This document shows, piece by piece, positions 16,787-28,778 of a stretch of DNA of 55,117 nucleotides. This DNA comes from an uncultured Archangium sp. (GTDB taxonomy: Bacteria; Myxococcota; Myxococcia; Myxococcales; Myxococcaceae). The position numbers and the translations under genes were made by a program. Position 1 is the first letter of the stretch; every line of letters starts with the position of its first letter. Where the stretch lies: assembly GCA_903905455.1 (NCBI GenBank), contig CAIVGN010000036.1, positions 1-55,117 of the forward strand, read 5' to 3'. The notes beneath the pieces were generated by a model. That model saw nothing but the letters and a program-made list of their open reading frames with translations, did no database searches and had not been told where the DNA came from.

Positions 16787-17247
16787 TGGGCCGCCCCGCC
16801 GGTGCCGGTCACCCACTGCGAGGTGCCGAGGAGGGTGTCGACGTCGGCCTCGAGCGCGGTGAGCTCCGCGGGCGCGTGGGCGTCGCCGAGGTAGTGGCGA
16901 ATGGTCTTGTCCTTGAAGCGCAGCTCCACGGTGGCGAGGTCGGTCACCTCGCGCGTGGTGTAGGCCGGCTTCCAGCGCTCGAAGCCCGAGGCCTCGAGGC
17001 GGGCGACGAGCGTGCCCAGCGCGGCCGGGTCGAGCTGCGCGGTCGAGGTGCCGGTCACCGCGACGAAGCGCTCCCCCTCGAAGGTGACCGCGCCGTCGGT
17101 CATCACCCGCACCGAGTACAGCGGGCACTTGCCGAAGCACGCCTCGCGCTGGAGCGAGACCAGCACCGTGGGCGCGGCCTTCTTCGGCTCCGGGGTCGAC
17201 CTGCACGCAGAGAAGAGGAGCATCGTCAGCAGCACGCTCGAGCGCAT
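16783..17247 (-). CDS. DUF6438-type lipoprotein
   Basis: 154 aa. A short signal peptide ends in the lipobox LFSAC (Cys15). The mature part matches the DUF6438 pattern: VSLQREACFGKCPLYSVRV (two Cys, CFGxCPxYSV), a TFEGERFV strand, then YTTREVTDLATVEL and KTIRHYLGD followed by ELTALEADVDTLL. The two Cys are probably a disulfide outside the cytoplasm. Function unknown. It is divergent from the ECF sigma gene at 17319 and its stop overlaps the start of the oxygenase-like gene. Confidence 0.78.
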   Translation of the reverse strand: MRSSVLLTMLLFSACRSTPEPKKAAPTVLVSLQREACFGKCPLYSVRVMTDGAVTFEGERFVAVTGTSTAQLDPAALGTLVARLEASGFERWKPAYTTREVTDLATVELRFKDKTIRHYLGDAHAPAELTALEADVDTLLGTSQWVTGTGGAAQ

Positions 17248-17318
17248 GCGCAGCGGCTTACGCGCCGGCGTGGAGCGAGTCGATTGAAGAACGCCGCCCG
17301 GGCCCCGTTGAAGGCGCC

Positions 17319-18041
17319 GTGACTGCCCTCACCTTCACGAACGAAGTGTCGCTGCCCAGTTGGCCGAAATCGATCGGGCGCCCGAAGGCCCGTGCTACGG
17401 TCCCCTCCGCTTTGGCCACAGACGACCTCACGCTCGTCGAGCGCGTTCGCACCGGAGATCAGCGGGCGTTCAAGCTCCTCGTCGAGCGCTATCAGCGCAA
17501 GGTGTTCTCCGTCGCCCTCGGGATGCTGAAGGACAAGGAAGAGGCGCGCGACGTCGCGCAGGAGGCCTTCATCAAGGTCTACCGCTACCTCGACCACTTC
17601 AAGGGCGACGCCAGCTTCTACACGTGGCTGTACCGCATCACGGTCAACATCTGCATCGACGTGATCCGCAAGAAGGGCTCGGGTCGCGGCCCGAACCACG
17701 TGGAGTTCGACGAGGGCGTGCAGATGGACGTGGCCGAGGCGAACATCGGGGCGCTCGGCTCCCGGCTGGGCACCAACCCCCAGAAGTCGGCCCTCCGCGC
17801 CGAGCTCGCGCAGCGCATCACCGAGGCCATCGGGCAGATCCCCGAGGCGCACCGGCAGATCCTCCTCCTGCGGGAGGTCGAGGGCATGAGCTACGAGGAC
17901 CTGAGCCGCACGCTGAAGATCCCCAAGGGCACGGTGATGTCCCGGCTGTTCCACGCGCGCCTCAAGATGCAGAAAATCCTCAATGAGTACCTCGAGTTGG
18001 ACGAGTCGCGGCAGGGTGTTGGTCCTGAAGAAGGTTCCTGA
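17319..18041 (+). CDS. ECF-type RNA polymerase sigma factor (RpoE-like)
   Basis: 240 aa from GTG 17319. An N-terminal tail of about 35 residues, Pro/Ser-rich, precedes sigma2 (about 37-118: DLTLVERVRTGDQRAFKLL, EEARDVAQEAFIKVYRYL, FYTWLYRITVNICIDVIRK) and sigma4 (about 170-225: HRQILLLREVEGMSYEDLS, LKIPKGTVMSRLFHARLKMQ). These are textbook RpoE-like blocks. A later start (TTG near 17413) would remove the tail and cannot be excluded. It is followed after 48 bp by a membrane anti-sigma-like gene, an exported protein and an outer-membrane barrel, the usual architecture of an envelope-stress regulon. Confidence 0.92.
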   Translation: MTALTFTNEVSLPSWPKSIGRPKARATVPSALATDDLTLVERVRTGDQRAFKLLVERYQRKVFSVALGMLKDKEEARDVAQEAFIKVYRYLDHFKGDASFYTWLYRITVNICIDVIRKKGSGRGPNHVEFDEGVQMDVAEANIGALGSRLGTNPQKSALRAELAQRITEAIGQIPEAHRQILLLREVEGMSYEDLSRTLKIPKGTVMSRLFHARLKMQKILNEYLELDESRQGVGPEEGS

Positions 18042-18089
18042 AAATATCGCTGGTCGGCGTCCGTTTCGAAGCACCAGGCGGTGAATCCC

Positions 18090-18689
18090 ATGAAGAACCC
18101 AGCGCGCGAAAAGTTCCTCCCCATGCTCTCGGCCTACGTCGACGGCGAGCTGACCCCCGAAGACCGTCAGTTGCTCGAGCAGCACCTCACCAACAACAAG
18201 GAGTCTGCCGGCCAGGTCGCCGACTTCCGCGCCGCCGACGGGCTCATGCGCCACGCCCTGGAGATGCAGGCCGACGGGCTCGACTGGAAGGGCTTCGCCG
18301 ACGACGTGATGTCGAAGCTCACGCCCGAGAAGTTGCCGCTCTTCGAGCGCCTCAAGCTCACGCTGGGCGAGATGTTCACCTACCAGCGCGGGCCGCTCAT
18401 CGCGGGCTTCGTCGGGGCGGCGGTGGCGGTGGCGATCGTCGTGCCGGTGAGCCTGCGGTACGCGACCCCAGACGGCTACGGCGCGGCCAGGATGCAGGTG
18501 CAGACGGTCTCGGCCGACGGCGACCCGCGCATCCAGCCGGTGGTGATGGAGACCGAGACCGGCGACGCCATCATCTGGGTCGTGGAGTCGACGCCCGACG
18601 GCGGCAAGAAGAAAAAGGACGGCGAGCACTCGGAAGAGACGCTCACCGAAGAGCCCAGCACCCCCGACGGCAAGCAGGGGGAGCTGTGA
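18090..18689 (+). CDS. membrane anti-sigma-factor-like protein lacking the zinc motif
   Basis: 199 aa from ATG 18090 (GTG 18081 is in frame; GGCGGTG sits 6 nt before the ATG). Residues 8-55 look like the N-terminal anti-sigma domain (LSAYVDGELTPEDRQLLEQHL), but where HxxxCxxC zinc ligands normally follow, it reads NNKESAGQ, so no zinc is bound. One membrane segment lies at about 106-123 (LIAGFVGAAVAVAIVVPV), followed by a periplasmic tail with a Lys/Asp/Glu-rich, repetitive end. Directly after an ECF sigma gene, it is almost certainly its antagonist. The last 4 nt (GTGA) overlap the next start. Confidence 0.78.
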   Translation: MKNPAREKFLPMLSAYVDGELTPEDRQLLEQHLTNNKESAGQVADFRAADGLMRHALEMQADGLDWKGFADDVMSKLTPEKLPLFERLKLTLGEMFTYQRGPLIAGFVGAAVAVAIVVPVSLRYATPDGYGAARMQVQTVSADGDPRIQPVVMETETGDAIIWVVESTPDGGKKKKDGEHSEETLTEEPSTPDGKQGEL

Positions 18690-19099
18690 AGAAGTGGTTG
18701 CTCACCGCCGCGCTGCTGTCGTTGCCCGTGCTCGCCGCCGAACCGGTGGTGCCCGTCCAGGCTGACGTGGTCTTCGCCTCCACGGCCCCCGGCGCCGTCG
18801 ACCCGTCGCTCGAGAAGATCCGCGACGCGATGGCCGCGAAGGTGAAGTACCTCACGATGAAGAAGCTCGACTTCAAGAAGCTCGAGCTGCTGCAGGACAA
18901 GGTGCAGACCATCCCCCTGCCCAACCAGCGCTTCGCCGAGTTGACGCTGCAACACCTCAAGGACAACGTGGCCACGCTCAAGCTCAAGCTCGGGCCGACC
19001 GAGGCCGTGTATTCGCTGGGCCGCGACAAGTCGCTCTTCCTCCAGGCAGGACCGCACAACGGCGGCGATTTGTGGCTGGTTCTCTCCCAGCCGAAGTGA
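18686..19099 (+). CDS. small exported protein of the sigma operon, unknown function
   Basis: 137 aa. GTG start overlaps the anti-sigma stop (GTGA). Signal peptide MKKWLLTAALLSLPVLAAEP with cleavage near AAEP. The mature 117 residues have no Cys; a Lys/Leu-rich helical part (MKKLDFKKLELLQDKVQ) is followed by short strands. I recognise no domain. Coupling to the anti-sigma gene suggests it belongs to the sensory circuit or is a periplasmic target of it. Confidence 0.7.
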   Translation: MKKWLLTAALLSLPVLAAEPVVPVQADVVFASTAPGAVDPSLEKIRDAMAAKVKYLTMKKLDFKKLELLQDKVQTIPLPNQRFAELTLQHLKDNVATLKLKLGPTEAVYSLGRDKSLFLQAGPHNGGDLWLVLSQPK

Positions 19100-19122
19100 G
19101 CTGACGTAGGCTCGCGCGCCTG

Positions 19123-20514
19123 ATGTGGCTCGCGCTCTTCTTTCTCACCACGGCGAGCCTGGCGGACGGCGGCGTCGACGAAGCCCCTGTTGCCGGGCTC
19201 GAGGCGCACCCGGCGGTGCCTGTTCCGCGCGAGGCTGCGGGTGACGCGGGCGTGGCCGAGCCCCCCTCGAACGTCTCCCTGCACGGCGCGCTCGAAGCGG
19301 ACCTGGGCTTGTTCCCCGGCGGCTTCGGCGCCAACGGTCCCGATCTCCTGACCACGGTGCACCCGGTGCTGGGGTTCGCGGTGGGCGAGGTGTTCGGCCT
19401 CGAGCTGGGGCCCACCTTCCGCCTGCGGGTCATCGACGCCGACGCCGACAACCGGCCCAGCGACCTCGGCGGCTTCCTGCGTGGCCCCGACTGGGACGAG
19501 CTCTCGGACTTCGGGCAGATCGTCTCGTCGCTGCGCATTGGGCGCGAAGGCGGGCCGTTCGCGATTCGCGTGGGGCCCATGCGCAAGAAGACCCTGGGCC
19601 TGGGGCACCTGGTGTGGCGCTACTCGAACCAGGTCAACCCGAACTACCACCCGGCCAGCGCGGCGCTCGACTTCCGGGCCGGGCCGGTGCGCGGCGAGTT
19701 CTTCGCCTCCGACGTCCTGGGCGCGCGGCTGTTGGCCGGCGAGGTCTCGTGGGATCTCGGCGGCACCTTCTCGTCGGACGCCGCGGTGAAGGACCGCTAC
19801 GTGTTGGCGCTCTCGGTGGCGCACGACTTCAACCTCGCGGGCCGCCCCTTCAACCCCGTCGCCGGCGCCACGCCCTTCACCCCGCAGCCGGCCACGTTGC
19901 TCAACCTCGACGCGAGCGCGGTGCTGGTGCGCAACGCCACCTTGCGCTGGTTGGTGCTGCTCGGCTCGGGCGCGCGCGCCAACGCGAAGGGTGACCTGGG
20001 CTTCCTGGTCGGCACCGCGGTCGACGCCACGGTGAAGGAGGTCGGCTTCTCGACGCGCTTCGAGCTGCGCAAGCAGGCCGGGGGCTTTCGCCAACACTTC
20101 TTCGGGCCGATGTACGAGCTGCAGCGCTTCGTCGACGTTGGCTACCGCGGCCCGTCGGTGCAAGATGCGTTGCTGCCCGACGGGCTGTCGGCATTCGCGG
20201 AGCTGCGGGTGGGCATCGGCACCCGCGTCACCTTCGATGTCGCCGCCGAGTACTTCTTCTGGAACCGCCTCGACCTCGACGGCAGCTTCTCGCTGGCGCT
20301 GCTCAACGACTGGCTCTACTTCACGCTGCGCAGCACGATGCTCGGGCTCGCCCAGGCGCCGCGCTACGCATTCTCAGGCGGGCTGCGGCTGCGGCTCTTC
20401 GCCAGCTTCTACCTGCTCGCCGAGGGGGCCACGGTCTTCCTCCCCCAACCCGATGGCTCGTTGATCCGCGGGGTCGGCGGTTCTGCCGGCGTGGGCATCG
20501 ATTTCGAGCGCTGA
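19123..20514 (+). CDS. outer-membrane beta-barrel protein
   Basis: 463 aa. Signal peptide residues 1-15, then a short Ala/Pro-rich spacer and a long series of alternating amphipathic strands (for example [51 protein letters not shown]), ending in GVGIDFER. The arrangement fits a porin-like barrel of 14-18 strands; I see no named family motif. It lies 23 bp after the exported-protein gene as the last member of the ECF operon, so envelope stress probably adjusts its level. Confidence 0.65.
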   Translation: MWLALFFLTTASLADGGVDEAPVAGLEAHPAVPVPREAAGDAGVAEPPSNVSLHGALEADLGLFPGGFGANGPDLLTTVHPVLGFAVGEVFGLELGPTFRLRVIDADADNRPSDLGGFLRGPDWDELSDFGQIVSSLRIGREGGPFAIRVGPMRKKTLGLGHLVWRYSNQVNPNYHPASAALDFRAGPVRGEFFASDVLGARLLAGEVSWDLGGTFSSDAAVKDRYVLALSVAHDFNLAGRPFNPVAGATPFTPQPATLLNLDASAVLVRNATLRWLVLLGSGARANAKGDLGFLVGTAVDATVKEVGFSTRFELRKQAGGFRQHFFGPMYELQRFVDVGYRGPSVQDALLPDGLSAFAELRVGIGTRVTFDVAAEYFFWNRLDLDGSFSLALLNDWLYFTLRSTMLGLAQAPRYAFSGGLRLRLFASFYLLAEGATVFLPQPDGSLIRGVGGSAGVGIDFER

Positions 20515-20647
20515 CCTTGGGCGTGTAGGCATTCCACTTCAACCGTGGGGCTTCGGGGACTTGACCCAGGGGGCCTGCCGGGATGTGCACGCTCTTGCCA
20601 TTTACGTGGTGAATCCGAACGGTTGCCTCGCAGATAATGATCCGACC

Positions 20648-21343
20648 ATGAGCGCCTACCGCATTCGCACTGGGGACACGCTGTCAGGCATCGCGCAGCG
20701 CTACGGCACGTCGGTCTCGGCGCTGATGAAGTCGAACCCGTCGATCTCCAACCCGAACCTCATCTACTCGGGGCGCACGCTGAGCATCCCCGGGGGGCGC
20801 GACGAGTTCCGCGCGGCGCGGCCGGCGGTGCACTCGAGGCCCTCGCAGCCGGCCCGCCCCTCGCGACCCGGCGCGCCTGCGGCCACCCCCTCGAACGTCC
20901 CGGCGGGGGCGAGCAAGCCCTTCGACGTCGCGCGGCAGTACCTGGGGTGGAACGCGCGCGACCTGAAGGTCTCGGGCAACGCGGTGGGGCGCGCCATGCA
21001 GGACTGGGTGCCCAACAACGTGAACTGCGCGAACTTCGTCTCGGGCGCGCTCATCGCCTCGGGCGAGCTGCGGCAGGGCCAGGGCAGCGCCTCGGTGAGC
21101 GGGTTGATGGGCAACCTCGATCGCGACGCGCACTTTCGCCGCGTGTCGCTGAGCCAGGCGCGCCCCGGTGACGTGGTGTCCATGCGCACGCCCGGGGGAC
21201 ACCACGTGGTGATGTTCGCCGGCTGGAAGAACGGGCGCCCGCTCTTCCTCGGCTCGAACAACGTGAACCCCGACGGCAGCCAGCGCGTGAGCTACTCGCA
21301 GATGCGCTACCCGATCATGGCCATTCATCAGTACCGCGGCTGA
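20648..21343 (+). CDS. LysM domain protein with NlpC/P60-like cysteine peptidase
   Basis: 231 aa from ATG 20648. LysM spans 4-48 ([34 protein letters not shown]), a peptidoglycan-binding module. A Pro/Arg/Ser-rich linker (55-88) leads to a papain-like region: catalytic Cys127 in [12 protein letters not shown], His185/His186 in [12 protein letters not shown], and a polar third residue around LGSNN. Such enzymes cut peptide cross-links of the wall. There is no signal peptide, so export would need another route, or the protein acts after lysis or in a contractile device. The frame upstream of 20648 lacks family features. Confidence 0.82.
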   Translation: MSAYRIRTGDTLSGIAQRYGTSVSALMKSNPSISNPNLIYSGRTLSIPGGRDEFRAARPAVHSRPSQPARPSRPGAPAATPSNVPAGASKPFDVARQYLGWNARDLKVSGNAVGRAMQDWVPNNVNCANFVSGALIASGELRQGQGSASVSGLMGNLDRDAHFRRVSLSQARPGDVVSMRTPGGHHVVMFAGWKNGRPLFLGSNNVNPDGSQRVSYSQMRYPIMAIHQYRG

Positions 21344-21367
21344 CGGAGGGCGTGCTTTCGTGGGGTG

Positions 21368-22291
21368 ATGGCGCCTGCTTCACCCCCGGTTCAACCCCGC
21401 CTCTTCGGTACGCAGGCGCAGCGACGCGCGCAGCTGCGGGTGGTCAACGCCTCGCGCGTCGGGCTGTCCGACCTCTACTACGTGCTGCTCGGGGCGAAGT
21501 GGCGCAGCGTGTTTGCCTTCATCACGTTCTGCTTCCTGGCCATCAACGCGCTCTTCGGCCTCGTGTTCTGGGGGCTGGGCGGGGTGCAGGGCACTGACGG
21601 CACCTACCTCGACCACTTCTTCTTCAGCGTGCAGACCTTCTCCACGGTCGGCTACGGGGCCATGTTCCCGCTCTCGAAGCTGGCGCACGGGGTGGTGGTC
21701 ACCGAGTCGGTGATCTCTCTTTTGATGAACGCCATGGTGACCGGCCTGGTGTTCGCGAAGTTCGCCCGGCCCAGCGCCCGCGTGGTGTGGTCGAGGAGCG
21801 CGGTGGTGTGCGACCGCGACGGGGTGCCCACGCTGATGTTCCGCATGGCCAACGAGCGCGCCAACCACGTGGTCGAGGCCACGCTGCACGCCGCCGTGGT
21901 GCGCGCCGAACGAACGAAAGAGGGCGAGCCGATCCGCAAGGTGGTCGATCTCCAGCTCATTCGCAGCAACAGCCCCACCTTCATCCTCACGTGGACGGCG
22001 ATGCACGCCATCACCCCCGACTCGCCGCTCTACGGCCTGACGCAGGAGGGGCTGGCCAGCCAGCAGGCGGAGATCGTGCTCACCCTGATGGGCCTCGACG
22101 ACACCATCATGCAGACCATCCACAGCCGCACCTCGTTCCTGCCCAGCGAGGTGTCCTTCGCGCACAAGTATGCCGACGTGGTGGGCTTCCTCGGGACCGA
22201 ACGGGTGATCGACTACGCGCGCATGCACGACGTGGTGCCCGCGCGGCTGACCTGGGCGTTGATGGGCGTCGACCGGCCGCCCGAGAACTAG
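21368..22291 (+). CDS. inward-rectifier potassium channel, KirBac type
   Basis: 307 aa from ATG 21368 (GTG 21365 in frame). Two membrane helices (about 47-70 and 105-130) flank a pore loop with the K+ selectivity filter TVGYG (93-97). The N-terminus has the slide-helix region (SDLYYVLLGAKWRSVF). The C-terminal 170 residues are the immunoglobulin-like cytoplasmic domain of Kir channels (LMFRMANERANHVVEATL, PLYGLTQEGL). Ion flow is gated by lipids and cytoplasmic signals in the family. The stop codon shares a CTAG palindrome with that of the convergent histidine kinase. Confidence 0.93.
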   Translation: MAPASPPVQPRLFGTQAQRRAQLRVVNASRVGLSDLYYVLLGAKWRSVFAFITFCFLAINALFGLVFWGLGGVQGTDGTYLDHFFFSVQTFSTVGYGAMFPLSKLAHGVVVTESVISLLMNAMVTGLVFAKFARPSARVVWSRSAVVCDRDGVPTLMFRMANERANHVVEATLHAAVVRAERTKEGEPIRKVVDLQLIRSNSPTFILTWTAMHAITPDSPLYGLTQEGLASQQAEIVLTLMGLDDTIMQTIHSRTSFLPSEVSFAHKYADVVGFLGTERVIDYARMHDVVPARLTWALMGVDRPPEN

Positions 22292-24720
22292 CCCAGCGCG
22301 CGGGTCAGGGCGGCGACCGCTTCTTCGAGGCGCCACGGCTTGACCAGCACCGCGCTGATGCGCAGGCGCTGGCGGGTGGCGTCGTCGAGCTCCGAGGCCA
22401 TGCCGGAGGAGACGATGACCGGCAGCTCGGGGCGCACCTCGCGCAGCTCGCGGGTGAACTCCTCGCCGCTCATCTGGGGCATCGAGAGATCGGTGAGCAC
22501 GGCGTCGAAGCCCCGGGGCGCGGCGCGGAAGGCCTTGAGCGCCTCGCGGGGGTCGTCGAACACCGTGGTGCGGTAGCCGAGGGTCTCGAGGAGCCGGGCC
22601 GACACGCGCGCCATGCCGGGGTGATCATCGACCAGCATCAGGTGCTGGCCGGCGCCGGGGCGGGTGAGCTCTTCCTGCAGCGGGGGGAGGTACACGTGGA
22701 ACGAGGTGCCCTGGGCGGGCGCGCTGTCGACCACCACGGCGCCGTCGTGGCCCTGCACGATGCTCTGCACCACGGCCAACCCGAGGCCGGTGCCGCTGCC
22801 GTCGAGGCGGGTCGAGAAGAAGGGCTCGAAGATGCGGCGGGCGGTGGTCTCGTCCATGCCCACGCCGGTGTCGGCGACGGTGAGGCGCACCCAGCGACCC
22901 GACTGCAGGGGCGGGTGCCGGGCGGCGAACGAGAAGTCGACGTCGACGGTCTCGAGGGACACGGTGAGCGTGCCCTGGCTGGTGGGCATGGCCTGCAGGG
23001 CGTTGGTGCAGAGGTTGGTGATCACCTGGTGCAGCTGGCCCACGTCACCGAGCACGCGGGGCAGCCGCGCCGCGACCACCTCGCGCAGGTGCACGCCGCC
23101 GGCGGTGGGCTCGAGGAGCTTGAGCGTCTCGCGCACCAGCGGGGCGAGATCGAGGGGCTTGCGCTCGGGCGGGCGGCGGCGGCCGAAGGTGAGCACCTGC
23201 TGCGTCAGTTCCCGGCCGCGACCGGTGGCCTGGAGGATCGCCTGGGCCACCTCGGAGGGCTTGCCGCTGAGGCCCTGGAGGCGCTGGGCGTGGGCCACGA
23301 TGACCGTGAGCAGGTTGTTGACGTCGTGGGCAATGTGCGAGGCCAGCCGGGCGAGCGCCTCGTTCTTCTGCGACTCGGCCATCTGCGCTTCGAGGCTGCG
23401 CTGGAGCACCTCGGCCTCGCGCACCTGGGTCACGTCGCGCGAGAGGGACACGAGGCGGTAGACGCGGCCCGCGGCGTCCATCACCGGGACGATGGCGGTG
23501 TTGAGCCAGCGGCGGCCGGTGGGCAGCGCCAACTCCTGGTCGTAGACCACCGGGGCCCGGGCGCGGATCGCCTGTTCCCAGCGCGCCTCGAGGATGCGCA
23601 CCACCGGGCCGGCGAGCACCTCGGCGGCGGAGTGGCCGACGATGGCCGTGCGCTGGAGTCCGGTGACCAGCTCGCCGGTGGGGTTGATGTCCTCGCACTC
23701 GACCCGGCCGTCGGGGTGCACCCGGTAGAGAATGATGGAGTCGTTGGAGTGGAGAAAGATGTCGCGGAAGCGCCGCTCGGACTCGTTGAGCGCGGTCTCG
23801 GCGAGGTGGCGCTCGTTGCTCTCGAGCGCGAGGGACACGAGGTCGGCGAGCGCCCCGGCGAACGACTCTTCGCCCTGGTGCCAGCGGCGCGGGCCGCCGA
23901 CGTGCTCGAGGCACAGGGCGCCGACCAGTTCGCCGCGCAGCCGCACCGCCACCACGATGCTGGCGCGCACGCCCTCGGGGGCGAAGTACAGGCCGATGAT
24001 CGGCTGGGTGCGGGCCTCCTGGAGATCGGCGATGGAGAACGAGCGCTGGGCCTGCAGCTCGTCGAAGTAGCCGCGGAGCTCCGGGGTCACGGACAGCTTC
24101 ACGGTGGCGCTGTGGGCGCGCGTGCGGCCGTCGTAGAGGTCGGCCTGGCGCAGCGAGGCGCGCGTCTCGTCGAAGAGCCACACGCCGCAGCGCGTGACCT
24201 GGATGCCGCGCACCGCGGCCTCGTTGATCTCCGAGAACGCGGTCTGCAGATCGCCGCCCTGGAACGAGGGGTGGCGGGCGAGGTGCACCAGCTCGGTGGT
24301 GCTCTCGCGCCAGCGGCGCTCCATGGTCTCGTGGGCGAGGACCTCGGCGCGCTCTCGCTCGACGCGGGCGAGCACGGCGCTCAGGCCGGCGAGGTGAGGG
24401 CGGAAGAACCAGTCGTGGGCGCCCTCGGTCAGCCAGCGCACGATGACGGGTTCCTGGGCGATCTCGCCGAGCACGAAGAGCGGGGCGTCGAGGCCGGTCT
24501 CGTCGAGCAAGGTGCGCCAGGCAGGCGCCGGCGAAACGCCCTCGTCCAGCGCGACGATGAGACACAGCAGGGGGCGCAGCTTGACCAGCTTGAGGCGCGC
24601 GGCGTCGAAGCCGGTGACGCGGGTGACCTCGCAGGTGCGGCCGCTGGCGCGCAGCACCTCTGAGATCCGCGCCAGGTCGGTCTCACTGCCCCCCACGAGG
24701 AGTACCTGCGGCTGGTTCAT
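22288..24720 (-). CDS. hybrid sensor histidine kinase (pseudo-receiver, GAF, PAS, HisKA, HATPase, REC)
   Basis: 810 aa from ATG 24720; ATG 24741 is a second choice. Domains: receiver-like fold 4-118, GAF 160-300, PAS 315-435, HisKA with phosphorylatable His465 (HIAHDVNN), HATPase 560-680 (N-box ITNLCTNALQAM, G1 DTGVGMDE, G2 GTGLGLAV), and C-terminal receiver 693-805 with Asp744 (LTDLSMP) and Lys794 (LVKP). The N-terminal receiver lacks the usual acidic pair and has Arg107 in place of the conserved Lys (FFRPHL), so it is probably a phosphorylation-independent module. No membrane segment is seen; the protein is cytoplasmic. The output may be the C-terminal receiver or an unlinked partner. Confidence 0.93.
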   Translation of the reverse strand: MNQPQVLLVGGSETDLARISEVLRASGRTCEVTRVTGFDAARLKLVKLRPLLCLIVALDEGVSPAPAWRTLLDETGLDAPLFVLGEIAQEPVIVRWLTEGAHDWFFRPHLAGLSAVLARVERERAEVLAHETMERRWRESTTELVHLARHPSFQGGDLQTAFSEINEAAVRGIQVTRCGVWLFDETRASLRQADLYDGRTRAHSATVKLSVTPELRGYFDELQAQRSFSIADLQEARTQPIIGLYFAPEGVRASIVVAVRLRGELVGALCLEHVGGPRRWHQGEESFAGALADLVSLALESNERHLAETALNESERRFRDIFLHSNDSIILYRVHPDGRVECEDINPTGELVTGLQRTAIVGHSAAEVLAGPVVRILEARWEQAIRARAPVVYDQELALPTGRRWLNTAIVPVMDAAGRVYRLVSLSRDVTQVREAEVLQRSLEAQMAESQKNEALARLASHIAHDVNNLLTVIVAHAQRLQGLSGKPSEVAQAILQATGRGRELTQQVLTFGRRRPPERKPLDLAPLVRETLKLLEPTAGGVHLREVVAARLPRVLGDVGQLHQVITNLCTNALQAMPTSQGTLTVSLETVDVDFSFAARHPPLQSGRWVRLTVADTGVGMDETTARRIFEPFFSTRLDGSGTGLGLAVVQSIVQGHDGAVVVDSAPAQGTSFHVYLPPLQEELTRPGAGQHLMLVDDHPGMARVSARLLETLGYRTTVFDDPREALKAFRAAPRGFDAVLTDLSMPQMSGEEFTRELREVRPELPVIVSSGMASELDDATRQRLRISAVLVKPWRLEEAVAALTRALG

Positions 24721-24750
24721 CGAGCCCCGGAGCTTTACCATGTTGGCCAG

Positions 24751-25308
24751 GTGAAATCGGGGCTCAAGCCGGTGCAGATCGTCGTCGCGGTGCTGGTGGC
24801 CACGGTCGGCGTGTGCTGTCTGGCGACGGCCATCCCCAACTTCTTGCACTTCGGGGCCCGCTCGAAACAGTCGGAGGCGAAGGCGCACCTCCGGGAGGTG
24901 ATGATCGCCCAGCGCGCCTTCTTCGCTGACCAGGGGCGGTGGGCGGGCAGCTTCGAGGAGCTGGGCCTGGTGCTGGAGCGGGGCAACCGGTACCGGGTGG
25001 CCTTGAGCCAGGGCGGCGAGGTGTTGGTGCCCGGGCACCCCGACGGCGGGCCGCACGCCATCCTCGGCGTGGACGACTCCAGGTTCGGGCCGGGAGTACC
25101 CGACTCGGCGCACCCGCCGGCGATGCCCCGCGTGGCGTGGGAGCAGCTCGGGGTGCAGGGCGGTGCGCTGACCGTGGTCGCCACCGGGAACATCGACGTC
25201 GATGCCACGCTGGACGTGTGGTCGATCTCGTCTGCGGGGCGGGTCATCGACGGCCGGCCGGTGGACGCCGGCGTGCCGTACTGCCACGTGGACGACACGA
25301 AGCGCTGA
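24751..25308 (+). CDS. pilin/pseudopilin-like single-TM protein
   Basis: 185 aa from GTG 24751. An N-terminal membrane helix (about 8-28) runs straight into IPNFLHFGARSKQSEAKAHL, the typical helix of type IV pilins and type II pseudopilins, followed by the EAKAHLREVMIAQRAFFADQ pattern seen in pilin-like myxobacterial proteins. A Gly-Phe-type prepilin peptidase site is absent, so processing is unlikely, and it may be only structurally related. The C-terminal 130 residues are beta-rich and end with one Cys. Divergent from the hybrid kinase by 30 bp, and stop-to-stop with the kinase gene at 25309 in a TGATCA palindrome. Confidence 0.6.
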   Translation: MKSGLKPVQIVVAVLVATVGVCCLATAIPNFLHFGARSKQSEAKAHLREVMIAQRAFFADQGRWAGSFEELGLVLERGNRYRVALSQGGEVLVPGHPDGGPHAILGVDDSRFGPGVPDSAHPPAMPRVAWEQLGVQGGALTVVATGNIDVDATLDVWSISSAGRVIDGRPVDAGVPYCHVDDTKR

Positions 25309-27528
<2,220 letters not shown>

Positions 27529-27576
27529 GGGGCGAAGGGTGCACGGTAGCACCTGATCAGCGGGAGACCGAGGGCC

Positions 27577-28758
<1,182 letters not shown>

Positions 28759-28778
28759 GCCGTCGACTGTACCGCCCC

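Noticed and set aside
16787-17206. 140-residue upstream extension of the oxygenase-like frame
   Set aside because: It reads the DUF6438 lipoprotein gene in another frame; the GTG at 16786 with GTGA overlap is the better start.
21787-24663. 958-aa open frame on the plus strand opposite the hybrid kinase
   Set aside because: Antisense shadow in high-GC DNA; composition is Gly/His/Leu/Arg-rich with no domain, and the minus-strand frame has a complete kinase.
24721-25287. 189-residue N-terminal extension of the hybrid kinase frame
   Set aside because: It is antisense to the pilin-like gene and has no domain; the start at 24720 gives a full receiver-like fold.
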